Assembly (NCBI GenBank): GCA_035578905.1
Contig: JAQJVL010000151.1
Location: 829,001-893,000 of the forward strand
Origin: Stictocephala bisonia
Lineage: Eukaryota > Arthropoda > Insecta > Hemiptera > Membracidae
Direction of reading: 5' to 3'
DNA length: 64,000 nucleotides
Shown: one piece after another, positions 11,279 to 21,119 of the stretch
Layout of the letters: every line of letters begins with the position of its first letter
Position numbering within the stretch: the first letter of the stretch is position 1
Program-made: the position numbers and the translations under genes
Notes under the pieces: generated by a model
What the model was told of the DNA's origin: nothing
What the model saw: the letters and a program-made list of their open reading frames with translations, nothing else
The model's database searches: none

Positions 11279-14197
11279 TTAGATTAATGTTTCAAACAAA
11301 AAGTTTACTTGATCTTTAGTAAGGAGCCATTTCCTTAATTTTGCTAAAAATGTATTAATGGATGAGTTGTTATATTTAATTCCATTTGGAATTTGATTAA
11401 ATAACTTAGGTCCTAAATAAGTAAAGCTTTGTTTAAATATACTTTTTTTCACTTTGGGTCTTATATAGATTCCTTCAGTGACACTTCTAGTTCTGGGTAA
11501 TAATCTATCTGTTTTAAAATTACCACTCCTATTATAAAATATCTTTAGAACCTTATAAACAAAAAGATGAATTACAGGTAAAATTTGCAAGTCGATAAAA
11601 AGGGGGTGAGATGATTGGCGCTTGGGTTTGAATGAAATAATTCTTACAAAATGTTTTTGTGTAATTATCAGCGCTTTAAGTGTGGTTTTACCAGCCCCTC
11701 CCCAGTTTTCAATTCCGTAAACCAATCTTGAATGAATAAGTGAGAAATAAAGCATGCGTAGCAAATTTTGATTGAGAAAGTTTCTTAAGAAGTAAAATTT
11801 TCTGGTGTTTTTTCTCAAATTGTTGTGTAAATTAATTGTATGTGTTTTCCAAGAAAGTTTTTCATCCAGATACAAACCGAGATATTTAATATTTTCCACC
11901 TGCTCTATTTCTGTGCAAGAGCACACTGAGTTATTGTTATAACATTCGTCTGTAACATGGAATTTTAGAACGCTGTCAAATGAAAATCCTTTGAGATCGA
12001 AATTTATAATTTTTGTTTTTGTAGCGTTTATGACCATTCTGTTATTGATACACCAGTCCTTTAACAATTTAAGATCATGGTTCATATCTTGCCAAATGGT
12101 TTCCCAATGGCTGTTTGAAAACCGGAGGGCCACGTCATCTGCAAACGCACTAACTGCTCCTCTCAACTGCATATTTAATAGGTCATTAATAAATAATATG
12201 AATAATGAAGCTGATAGAATGGAACCTTGGGGTACCCCTTTTTTTATTAGTTGTGGTGTGCTAAATACATTTTTTATTTTTACTTTTTGGGTTCGATTTG
12301 TCAGATATGATTTGAACCAGTTGAGTGCAGTTCCTCTTACTCCTGCATATTCTAATTTATTTAATAAAATATTATGATCTACAAGATCGAATGCTTTGGA
12401 AAAATCAATAAAAATTCCAGTAGTTTTAAGATTGTTGTTGAAACAAGAATATATTGCTTCTGTGAAGTTCAATATTGCACCTTCGGTGCTTTTACCTTTT
12501 GTAAATCCGTATTGTTGATGGTTAAAAAAGTTGTTTTTGTTAAGGAAATCAATTAATCTGAATTTAACGGCCTTCTCAAACACCTTTGATAGTACTGAGA
12601 GTAACGAGATTGGTCTGTAATTTTGTATACGGTCCTTCTCACCTTTCTTGAATATAGGCACAACAATACTTTCCTTAAATTTTTTTGGAAATTCGCCGGT
12701 AACAAAACTTAGATTAATAATGTGTACCAATATGTGAGAAACAACAGGGGCAATGTTCTTAATAATTTCAACCGATAAAGCGTCAGAACCAATAGATTTC
12801 TTATTTTTTAAAGAATTTATAATTGAGCGAACTTCATGATTGGTGACGGGATACAAGAATAAGCTTCTTTGGTTACGCTCACAGTTCGGCAGGCCTGGTT
12901 GACAACTGTCGGGCATATCTGCCACGAGTTCTAGTGGAGCACTTACAAAGTACTCGTTATACATCTCTGCAATAGCCTGCGGGTCCTCAACAATACTGCC
13001 ATCGTTATCTCTAATGTTATCTATTGCTCGGTCACTGGTCTTATCTGTCAAACTGTTTATCAGTTTCCACTGTTGCTTGACATCGCCTTTATGATTATTA
13101 AATAAATTACTATAATAGTTATTTTTTGTAGTATCTATAATTTGATTAAGGGAAGCTTTAAACTTATTAAAATAAGTAACCAAACTTAAGTCATATGGTC
13201 TCCTTTTCATCATTTTATAAATGTTATTTCTTTTTTTCAATTTATTCAAAATGTACTGATTAATCCAAGGACTTTTCTGTTTTGCTTTCTGATACCTAGG
13301 TGTCAATGTATTTTTTTTCTTACTTAGACTAATACTAAAATTCAAAATGTTATAAAATTCATCAATAGCATCATTTACATTGATTTTATCTAATACACAG
13401 GACCACTTACAGTTACTTAAATACAATTTTAGGTCTTCAAAGCATATTTTTTCTACAACTAAGTTTTGCGGATAGGTATTTTTTGAATCCTTCTTAATTT
13501 TAGTCATTTTTAAGCCAATCAAACTATGGTCTGTTATTCCTAATTTAAAAATCCCCGTTTGAAATAGTTTGATATTTTTATGCCGAATAAAAATGTGATC
13601 AATACAAGACTTAGACTCTTGTGTTTCTCTTGTATACTGATTAATAAAACAATGGAACCCTTGATTATACAACAACGACATATATGTTTCCACTTCTGGC
13701 TTTTCCTTTCTAATACATATATTTATGTCACCTATAAAAATTACGTTTGAGCTTAAATTTTGAAATTTTGTTTCTAATTCATAAATAAAACTATACTCTG
13801 AATAGCTATGTAGTCTATATACACAAAACAAGTTAAATATAGCATTGTTTATTTTAAATTCTAGAACTAATATATCAGCAGTTTGCATTTTAATACATTT
13901 TTCTATAACTTTTACATTATTCTTAATAAATACTAATACCCCGCCTGCTCTATACTCGTTATTACAGTTGTATAAGCTCGAATAACCAGGTATTTTATAA
14001 AAAGATGCTTCTTCTTCAAACACCCAAATTTCACTCAAAATTATAAAATCAAATTCATGTTTTATACTTGACAGCTGGACTAATAACAAATTAAAATTTT
14101 TCCTTAAGCTTCTAATATTCATATGAATACAACTAAAGTCAGCAACAGCAGTGGTAAAAAAATCATTTTCTAATCCGTTATAAACTAATGTGTCCAT
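11279..14197 (-). CDS. LINE ORF2: endonuclease / reverse transcriptase (972 aa)
   Basis: ORF2 makes the nick and copies the RNA at the target site. Residues 1-230 form an AP-endonuclease-like domain: IHMNIRSL near 25, LSEIW near 54 (catalytic Glu), AGGVLVFIK near 85, FIGDIN near 155 and ITDHS near 220, so the metal-binding and catalytic positions seem to be kept. The RT core has YRPISLLS, GFTKGKSTEGA, motif A IDFSKAFDLVDH near 596, motif B GVPQGSILS near 655 and motif C FADD near 684, then NIKYLGLYLDEKLSW. The C-terminal region (YGIENWGG, KLFNQIP) is typical of CR1/jockey elements. There is no stop or frameshift, and the length fits the family. The start is the first Met, 137 nt after ORF1. 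Confidence 0.95.
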   Translation of the reverse strand: MDTLVYNGLENDFFTTAVADFSCIHMNIRSLRKNFNLLLVQLSSIKHEFDFIILSEIWVFEEEASFYKIPGYSSLYNCNNEYRAGGVLVFIKNNVKVIEKCIKMQTADILVLEFKINNAIFNLFCVYRLHSYSEYSFIYELETKFQNLSSNVIFIGDINICIRKEKPEVETYMSLLYNQGFHCFINQYTRETQESKSCIDHIFIRHKNIKLFQTGIFKLGITDHSLIGLKMTKIKKDSKNTYPQNLVVEKICFEDLKLYLSNCKWSCVLDKINVNDAIDEFYNILNFSISLSKKKNTLTPRYQKAKQKSPWINQYILNKLKKRNNIYKMMKRRPYDLSLVTYFNKFKASLNQIIDTTKNNYYSNLFNNHKGDVKQQWKLINSLTDKTSDRAIDNIRDNDGSIVEDPQAIAEMYNEYFVSAPLELVADMPDSCQPGLPNCERNQRSLFLYPVTNHEVRSIINSLKNKKSIGSDALSVEIIKNIAPVVSHILVHIINLSFVTGEFPKKFKESIVVPIFKKGEKDRIQNYRPISLLSVLSKVFEKAVKFRLIDFLNKNNFFNHQQYGFTKGKSTEGAILNFTEAIYSCFNNNLKTTGIFIDFSKAFDLVDHNILLNKLEYAGVRGTALNWFKSYLTNRTQKVKIKNVFSTPQLIKKGVPQGSILSASLFILFINDLLNMQLRGAVSAFADDVALRFSNSHWETIWQDMNHDLKLLKDWCINNRMVINATKTKIINFDLKGFSFDSVLKFHVTDECYNNNSVCSCTEIEQVENIKYLGLYLDEKLSWKTHTINLHNNLRKNTRKFYFLRNFLNQNLLRMLYFSLIHSRLVYGIENWGGAGKTTLKALIITQKHFVRIISFKPKRQSSHPLFIDLQILPVIHLFVYKVLKIFYNRSGNFKTDRLLPRTRSVTEGIYIRPKVKKSIFKQSFTYLGPKLFNQIPNGIKYNNSSINTFLAKLRKWLLTKDQVNFLFETLI

Positions 14198-14334
14198 TAT
14201 ATTATTCCTGTTCTAATGCTTTTTCAATTTTTACTGTAGCAAATGTTTTATTTTAATCTAAAAATAAAGTATGAGTATAAAGTATAAATTATTTATGTAT
14301 ACTAACTGCTTACTGTTTCAGTATTTTCCATTGC

Positions 14335-15264
14335 TTACAATTTACTTAAGGATGATTCATGTTCGATTCTTATGATTCTCTCACCACTCTCTTTCCTAAC
14401 AAACAATTTTCCTTCCTTAAACCAAACATACTTGTAGTTCTTATTTCTTGCGACTTCCTTGGCTTTGGACAGAAGAACCTTATTGGCTGGCGAAAGATGC
14501 TCGTTTACAAAGACCTTTTCCTTGGGCAGATGTGGGTTGATTTTGTCCGCTGTCAACGGTCTCACTCTCTTATATCCGTCAATCCACACGTCTCTCTCTC
14601 GCCGCGTCGAGAACTTGACGACGATGGAGGGTACACGCTTGCGATTGAAACTCGGCACTCGATGAGCTGCCATCACCGTTTCCTTTTTCCAATCTATATC
14701 GACAGCTTTAGCGACATCCATCAGTAACTGATCAAGGTTCTCGTTGTCTGTCTGGGGGATTCCACTGATCTCGATGTTTTATTGCCGAGAATATTGCTCC
14801 AGGTTGCGTAGGCGTGTTTCCAGCTCACCAGTAGATACCTTTAAGGCAGCGTTTTCTTTCCGTAAGATCACATTTTCTTCCTTCATCTTTTTTAACTCTT
14901 CTTTCATTTCTTCCATGAGTGTATTTGACGTGTCAATCTTTCCAGAAAAGAAGTCTAAGGACTCTTTAAACTCATCGAACTGTTTAGAATAGTTTTTGAG
15001 CTCTTGGAACATTTCTTGTTTGAATGCCTCCATGGTGTTAATTAGGAATTCCTTTGTTATACTTGTAGCGGCACTCTTGCTACTTCCCATGGACGAGTGA
15101 TCCTTTTCTACACGGCAGGCCTCGCACATAATTTTTTTCTTAGACTCGCGAGTTTGTATCGGCACACACGTAACGTGTAGCACGTTGCCACAGTTTCCGG
15201 CACATTTGGTTGTAGTTTTGTCGTCTTCACACTTTTCACGACACACGCTGCAGTTAGCCGGCAT
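14335..15264 (-). pseudogene. LINE ORF1 with PHD-type finger, coiled coil and FP25K-like domain; one in-frame stop
   Basis: The ORF1 protein coats the element RNA. Codons 1-50 form a PHD-type zinc finger (C5, C8, C21, C25, H30, C33, C47, C50). Codons 85-160 are a Glu/Lys-rich coiled coil (LEEMKEEL-like heptads, ENVILRKENAALK). Codons 163-309 contain NIEISGIP and the VWIDGYKRVRPLTAD, VFVNEHLSPANK and YKYVWFKEGKLFVRK segments of the baculovirus FP25K-like domain often found in LINE ORF1. A TAA at codon 162 (14779-14781) interrupts it; the sequence on both sides is in the same frame, so a single change accounts for the break. Start: first Met, shortly before the Cys cluster. Confidence 0.88.
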
Positions 15265-15300
15265 AATTAATTAAAAAACTTACAATTTAGTGCACTAATT

Positions 15301-16140
15301 TTGTACCGACATTCGTTTATGTTCTCATTTTATATAACACATTCGAGATACTGCAGGTGGATAGGTAACTTACGTACATGTTTAGTTTTTATCATTTATA
15401 GGCTTAGATGTTGGATAAATACCTTTTCACAAAAACGGAGAGAGTCCACGAGGAAAGCTAATAGACAGTAAACAAACAGTTATGTTTCTGAGTGGCCATA
15501 AGTCAAATACGTTAATCCTGCCATGTTCTGGGAAAGTACACTCTGACAGTTGGCTTTGAGAATGTACATTACTGCTGGGTACAGATATTAAAAGAAAACT
15601 TATATTTACTAAATAATTTTTGTACGCTGTATTTTATGCCATAAAAAGACTCCTGTTTATGGAAATTTACTATAAATATCCTTATGATCTTAACAACTTA
15701 TCTTTAAAAAAAATTTGAATTCGTTTATTAAATAGAGAACTTTGTAGACTTAATTGCATAAACAGTTTGCTTTTATTAGGTTTAATAAAGGTGATCGCTG
15801 GAATGTGTACAGAGACTTCAGGGCTATTATACAAACTGTAGAAGACAAGCAATACCTATATTTATCTGGTGAAACTAATTAGGTACTGTAAGCAGTCTAA
15901 AGGCACTATTCAAATACTTTTTTAGTTATATGGAAGCTTTCAAAAGACTGCTTGTTTTTATGATTACTGTCAGTCAACAATGAATTGTTTGAGGTCGGAA
16001 CTCCCTCTAATTGTGAAATTTGCCCTAATTAATAATAGCACAGTACAAGTCCTTCACACGTGGTTTACGTAGATTTACATTGTGCTTATTGCGTTGAACA
16101 ATACAAAGCATGTACCTACTGGCATCTTTATAATGCAAAA
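15301..16140. other. Possible LINE 5' UTR, then AT-rich DNA
   Basis: On the minus strand this region lies upstream of ORF1, and the nearest few hundred bases may be the LINE 5' UTR. No promoter motif or target-site duplication could be placed with confidence. Confidence 0.3.
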
Positions 16141-16147
16141 GTGCGTT

Positions 16148-16434
16148 GTGGTCACGGTACCCTTAGTAAAGAAGACGGTAGGTATCACGCGCGTCTCCTA
16201 TGACTTCACATAGGCGAAATGGCAACAACAAACACAAACATTCCCGTAGTTTACAATCCTAGCTGATAAATGGTAAATAAATTTCCTACTATTTAGCTGA
16301 ATGCTTCCATACGATTTAGTTATCAGTATTTTATCGAATAATCAAACCAGGTGATTTCGCCCATGTGACGTCACAGTCTACTGCGCAGCCTCGTCATGAT
16401 ACCTACCATATTTTCTAGTTACCGTGGTTGTGGT
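16148..16434. mobile_element. MITE-like element with about 75-bp inverted termini
   Basis: The left arm 16148-16220 (GGTCACGGTAC, GGTAGGTATCA, GACTTCACATAGGCGAAAT) is the imperfect complement of the right arm 16354-16434 (ATTTCGCCCATGTGACGTCAC, ATGATACCTACC, GTTACCGTGGTTGTGG). The spacer is about 135 bp with no coding capacity. Long imperfect terminal inverted repeats without an ORF suggest a miniature inverted-repeat element. I could not identify the target-site duplication, so the family is unknown. Confidence 0.75.
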
Positions 16435-16439
16435 TAGGT

Positions 16440-19400
16440 TTGGTCCAGTATTTACTTCATAATTATGCAAGTTGTTTATTTATTCTAATAGCTAATTAAT
16501 GAAACTATTATAAACAATTAATTGTCGAATTGATATTGCCACAAGGATTGCATTGATACTTATTAGAACTCCCGGGGTGGAAGGTATATGTGTTAACCAG
16601 AGACCCTAAGAATGTCCATGCATAATTTCAGATGAATAGGTTCAGCATTTTTTGCGTAATTGAGTAACATCATTGATTATATAAACCTACAATAGATAAA
16701 CCATCTAATAGGAATATTTGTGGAAGTAATTTTGTTAGTTTGTGTGGCCCGCAACCACAGCTGGTTTAAATTGCATTACATTTACATGGGACTACACTAG
16801 CGCTCCCCAACGGACCACAAAAACAGCTGATATTTTGAGACTCAAAATTTAACATTGGATGGGAAATCTATTTGTGTATAAAATTAATGGTAACACACAC
16901 ACACATACACCATTAGATTTGTATGAATAGTAAAATGTTTCAAAAATATTTTATGAATTATGTATAGTATAAATACAATCTTATTTTAAATCCAATATCA
17001 ACCGATATTCGAATACATTTAGCATTCATGGAAATCAAAATAAAATATGCAATACATTTTTATTAACTGCGGGTGTTTTCTATACATAATGGCGATACTT
17101 TTATGCATGTTTTATATATAAAATGTTCCAAAATATTTTGCGTAAAACTTTTTCAATCCATTGTTATATTGATTTAAACGTCAAAATATACAGAGTAATT
17201 TGCACGTATAAAACAGTGAGAAATACAAGGTATTTGCAATGTGGTTAAAAAGGAATGATGCCAAACTCATTTCAAACTTGAGCTCAGCTTGTGGCCTGCT
17301 ATTGAAGTTTTAACACATTTCAAACACGATGTTGGCTCTTTTAATAACAGCAATATTCCATCTCAGCTCTTTATGGTTTTTGGATCGTAAAAAAATATTC
17401 GTAAATAATAAAAAAAATCGTGTATACAATCAGCTTTTTATTTGGGTCTTTACTACACCACAAAAAACTGAATCAATAAATGTCGATTAATTAACCATAT
17501 ACAATATCTGTATTGTACATATTATTTTTTTTCGTACAGATGTAAAGTATGTGAAAGGAAATAAATAGATAAACACGTTAAGAAAAAATAAATTTAATTC
17601 TGTTAGTTTGTATTATCTTTTTAGGGAGCAATTCAAGGACATTTTAAATTTAATTGAACTGATTATTAAACATGTATTCTGGTTTGGTAATTTCATTTGG
17701 TTTATTTTTCAGGACAGCTGTTTCTGATATTCCCTCTATCAATTTATTAGTTGTATTTTGTTTTATGCTGTATGCGCATGATTATTTCTTTGAAAAATAA
17801 ATTAATTAGCAATGCTAAAAGGTTTTCAAAGAATTGTTTTTATCAATGGTTTTTACACAAGTTTTACCCAAGGAAATATTAATAAATTTACGTGCGAAAC
17901 CTAAATTGCCTGGAATCTTTTCCTGTTTTATTACTGTTAAAAGAGAGGTTGTTCGGTTTTGATGGTACAGGCGCAGACATAAAGAGTAGCAGTAAAATAT
18001 TCAGTACAATTTCTTCCGTCTTCCGACTTGCCTTCACTTTTCTCGGAGAAACGCCTCCTTTTTCTTGGCTATATTTTTTAAATTCAAGTGTGCAATTTAA
18101 ATGCTGCTTCATTGGTATAGGCTTAAAATTCGTAGTATATTGCTATGTATGAAATGCAATTGTAAATATTGCGTTTGATAAAACAGTCACAAATACAAAA
18201 CAATGAAACTAAGGACATTTTATGAACTTATGACAAATTTAAGTGGTTTACGAGGATTCCCACTTTACTGTTACTAATAATGCACCTAGTTTCAATTTAA
18301 ATTATTGCGCAAGGAAACGATGACCACAAGATTCTATATCAAGATTAAAGTTATTGTAATAAATTGAACATATTTATGAAAACCAAATAGTTTAAATTTT
18401 GGTCAGACGAAAATTGTGAATTAAATTTTCCCTCAATCTGTAAATCGAAATGATGTTTTCAATGAGTTGTTTTAATGTGATTTTAAGGTGGATGCCTGGA
18501 ACTTGCAAACCCTGGGGATTAATGTATGTATACAAATCGGTTAACAAAATGGAAAATTAATTCAATATTATGAGCCATGTACTGTAGTTCTGTCTTTACC
18601 TATATCCAGTGGCCTTGACTGAATGACTCCGTCCTTACCACAAGATAACGTGTCAAGCAAACTCGACCTTGGCTGTTCCTTGAATGGCTAATTTTTTATC
18701 CTTTTTGAGTATACCAATTTTTGGTGAGGGGGTACCATCTTAGTACGTAGTCTCACCTGACCGGTCACTGGTACAGTTCAGAAGTAACCTTCAGTTTACC
18801 ACCATAAAAACACTGTTGGTCTCCAGGTGAAGTGTCAGAGAGCGTTATCTTCCTCTAGTAAAGAAATCTGAATAAATAACATCTTTTTGGTTTACAAAAA
18901 CTGAAAACAATTATAAAATTCTTTACTGCGTGTTTTTTACTAATATTAGCAAGTGACAATGTGGAGTTCACATAGGAGTATATACTATTTAAATGCTTTT
19001 ATTTGTAAAACTAAAAACATATACTCAAACTCACCTATAGATTTGATTGCATCTGATCTATTAATAGACCTACTGCAAAGAAAATGTTAACTCAAAGGGG
19101 ATTCCGTCATTCACTTTAAAATCTTCATGGTAAATTGTGAAGTGGGAATCAGCAGTAATAATTGATAAATAAGAGCAAGAAATAATTGTAAGCTCTTAAC
19201 AGTGTTTCCACTAATACAAATACGATGTAAATAGTTTATTTTGGCTACACAATTAACCAAGATGCCAGGCTGAGAGGTCATTAATTCCAAAATTAAAAAT
19301 ACTATTACTGGTAAACGACTGATGTCCCTGATTATCCGTAATCATTAGTACCATTTAGTACTAATTCAGTACTAACATTTGGTATATTGTTCATCATCAA

Positions 19401-20215
19401 ACTCAATCGTGGGTAATTCCATTCATTAGATTTTTTGATAGTGATCAACTGTCTGATTAAAATTGACTTGAACTATCCGTCAATTTGATTGACTATGGGG
19501 GTACTAATTACTTTTAAAAGTGAATTATTTCTGATGGGTTATAACTGCTTATCCCTTTCGTATTAAAATAAAATATATAGTTGATTAACAACAAGACACA
19601 GCACGATGAGAATTCAAACAATATTTGGTGATTATATTTGGATGATTATTTTGTAATACTTCAAGGGAATTAGTTTGAAAATTGTTTAATCATCCTAAAA
19701 GCATTTCTGTGTTCATTCATTTTATTGTTCTGATATTGATTGAAAAGTAGCTCCGTATGCTGGATATTCCATTCATTCACTGAACGAATGGTTAACTAAC
19801 AGGCAAACACACATACTATTAATAGTTAAATTAACCTGTCAAACAATACTTTTTGAGGATTTAAATATTTGTTAAATGGGTCTCTACGTTTGCCAGCCTC
19901 CCCATAGCGAGACTGGATGGACCATGCTTCAGTTGATCGAATGGTTAACTAACAGGCAACTGAAATCAATTAATAACTTTATTTTTTAACAGCTTACTTT
20001 TAAAATCACTTTTTCCGTATGTTATTTTTTTAATAATGCACTATCAATTTTTTTTACTATCACTTTTTCCGTATAGAAACCATGATTTAAGAAAATAAAT
20101 TTTATATACAATGTATAGAAACCATGATTTTTTAAAATAAACATTTGTCTTGTTAAATAAATAACATTTTAACGGAAAATATTATCAGCAGTGAACTTTT
20201 TATATTCAACGAATT
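16440..20215. other. AT-rich DNA without recognised genes
   Basis: No recognisable coding sequence was found. Minor structure: a short CA run near 16890; a GC-richer segment of unknown nature at 18600-18860; and a direct repeat (CGAATGGTTAACTAACAGGC) at about 19785 and 19937. The overlapping open frames at 17888-18152 on both strands have no known motif, although about 50 bp near 17995-18050 resembles 60065-60120. Confidence 0.45.
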
Positions 20216-20220
20216 GGCCT

Positions 20221-20272
20221 GAACCCCAAGGGGGTTTGGGGGCGAAGCCCCCAACGCGCAAAGCGAGTTTCA
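20221..20272. repeat. GC-rich double hairpin
   Basis: In strongly AT-rich DNA stands a block with GGGGGCGAAGCCCCC (a hairpin with a GAA-type loop), preceded by CCCCAAGGGGG and followed by CGCGCAAAGCG. Its composition is unlike the flanks. Such blocks often mark conserved ends of transposons, but I cannot name the family. Confidence 0.55.
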
Positions 20273-20574
20273 CAAATAAAATTGTTCTTTTTTAAACAAA
20301 CGATCCAAGATTTTTATCCAAGATAGAGAGAACTGAAAAAACATTAAACAATAAATGCTTTTAAACTCTTAATATCACAATAAAATAAAATTACATAATT
20401 TTACAGAGAATATTAAACCAGATGAACCTTAAGTACTTAAATTATTTTAGAATATTTTTAATATATTGGGGTTAAAAATAAAAGTAGGTTCAAAAATAAA
20501 AATTATATGAGCAAACTTCTATATAATTAGTATAGTTACATATAAGGTTAAACAATATATTTAAATCCAATAAA

Positions 20575-21105
20575 ATGACGGGTTGGGTTGTTGTAACAGG
20601 TGTTATAATGACAGTTTGGGTTGTTGTAACAGGTATTATAATGACAGTTTGGGTTGTTGTAACAGGTGTTATAATGACAGTTTGGGTTGTTGTAACAGGT
20701 GTTATAATGACAGTTTGGGTTGTTGTAACAGGTGTTATAATGACAGTTTGGGTTGTTGTAACAGGTGTTATAATGACAGTTTGGGTTGTTGTAACAGGTG
20801 TTATAATGACAGTTTGGGTTGTTGTAACAGGTGTTATAATGACAGTTTGGGTTGTTGTAACAGGTGTTATAATGACAGTTTGGGTTGTTGTAACAGGTGT
20901 TATAATGACAGTTTGGGTTGTTGTAACAGGTGTTATAATGACAGTTTGGGTTGTTGTAACAGGTGTTATAATGACAGTTTGGGTTGTTGTAACAGGTGTT
21001 ATAATGACAGTTTGGGTTGTTGTAACAGGTGTTATAATGACAGGTTGGGTTGTTGTAACAGGTGTTATAATGACAGGTTGGGTTGTTGTAACAGGTGTTA
21101 TAATG
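20575..21105. repeat. 33-bp minisatellite, about 16 copies
   Basis: The unit is GTTATAATGACAGTTTGGG plus TTGTTGTAACAGGT, 33 bp, nearly identical in all inner copies; the first and last units carry ACAGGTTGG or ACGGGTTGG variants. Each unit contains the dyad TTGTAAC..GTTATAA. The period is a multiple of three, so frames on both strands stay open throughout (20490-21138); none is a gene. Confidence 0.96.
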
Positions 21106-21119
21106 CACCTTATCATATT

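Larger units (their letters stand above)
10856..15300 (-). mobile_element. CR1/jockey-type LINE, nearly full length
   Basis: A non-LTR retrotransposon on the minus strand with the expected order: ORF1 (15264-14335), a 137-nt gap, ORF2 (14197-11279), then a 3' UTR of about 420 bp. The 3' end is a short TTCTA-type repeat (GAATAGAATAGAATA on the plus strand at 10862-10876) rather than poly(A), as in CR1-type elements. ORF2 is uninterrupted; ORF1 has one stop. The 5' boundary is uncertain and may lie beyond 15300. It is the only element here that could have been active recently. Confidence 0.92.

Noticed and set aside
11991..14727. Plus-strand frames at 11991-12377, 12374-12556, 14359-14727 and 14459-14665
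   Set aside because: They are antisense to the LINE ORF1 and ORF2, which carry real motifs.
16890..16912. CA microsatellite
   Set aside because: Too short and ordinary to list as a separate feature.
17888..18152. Possible small gene (opposed 74- and 86-codon frames)
   Set aside because: No recognisable motif on either strand; the length is within chance for this region.
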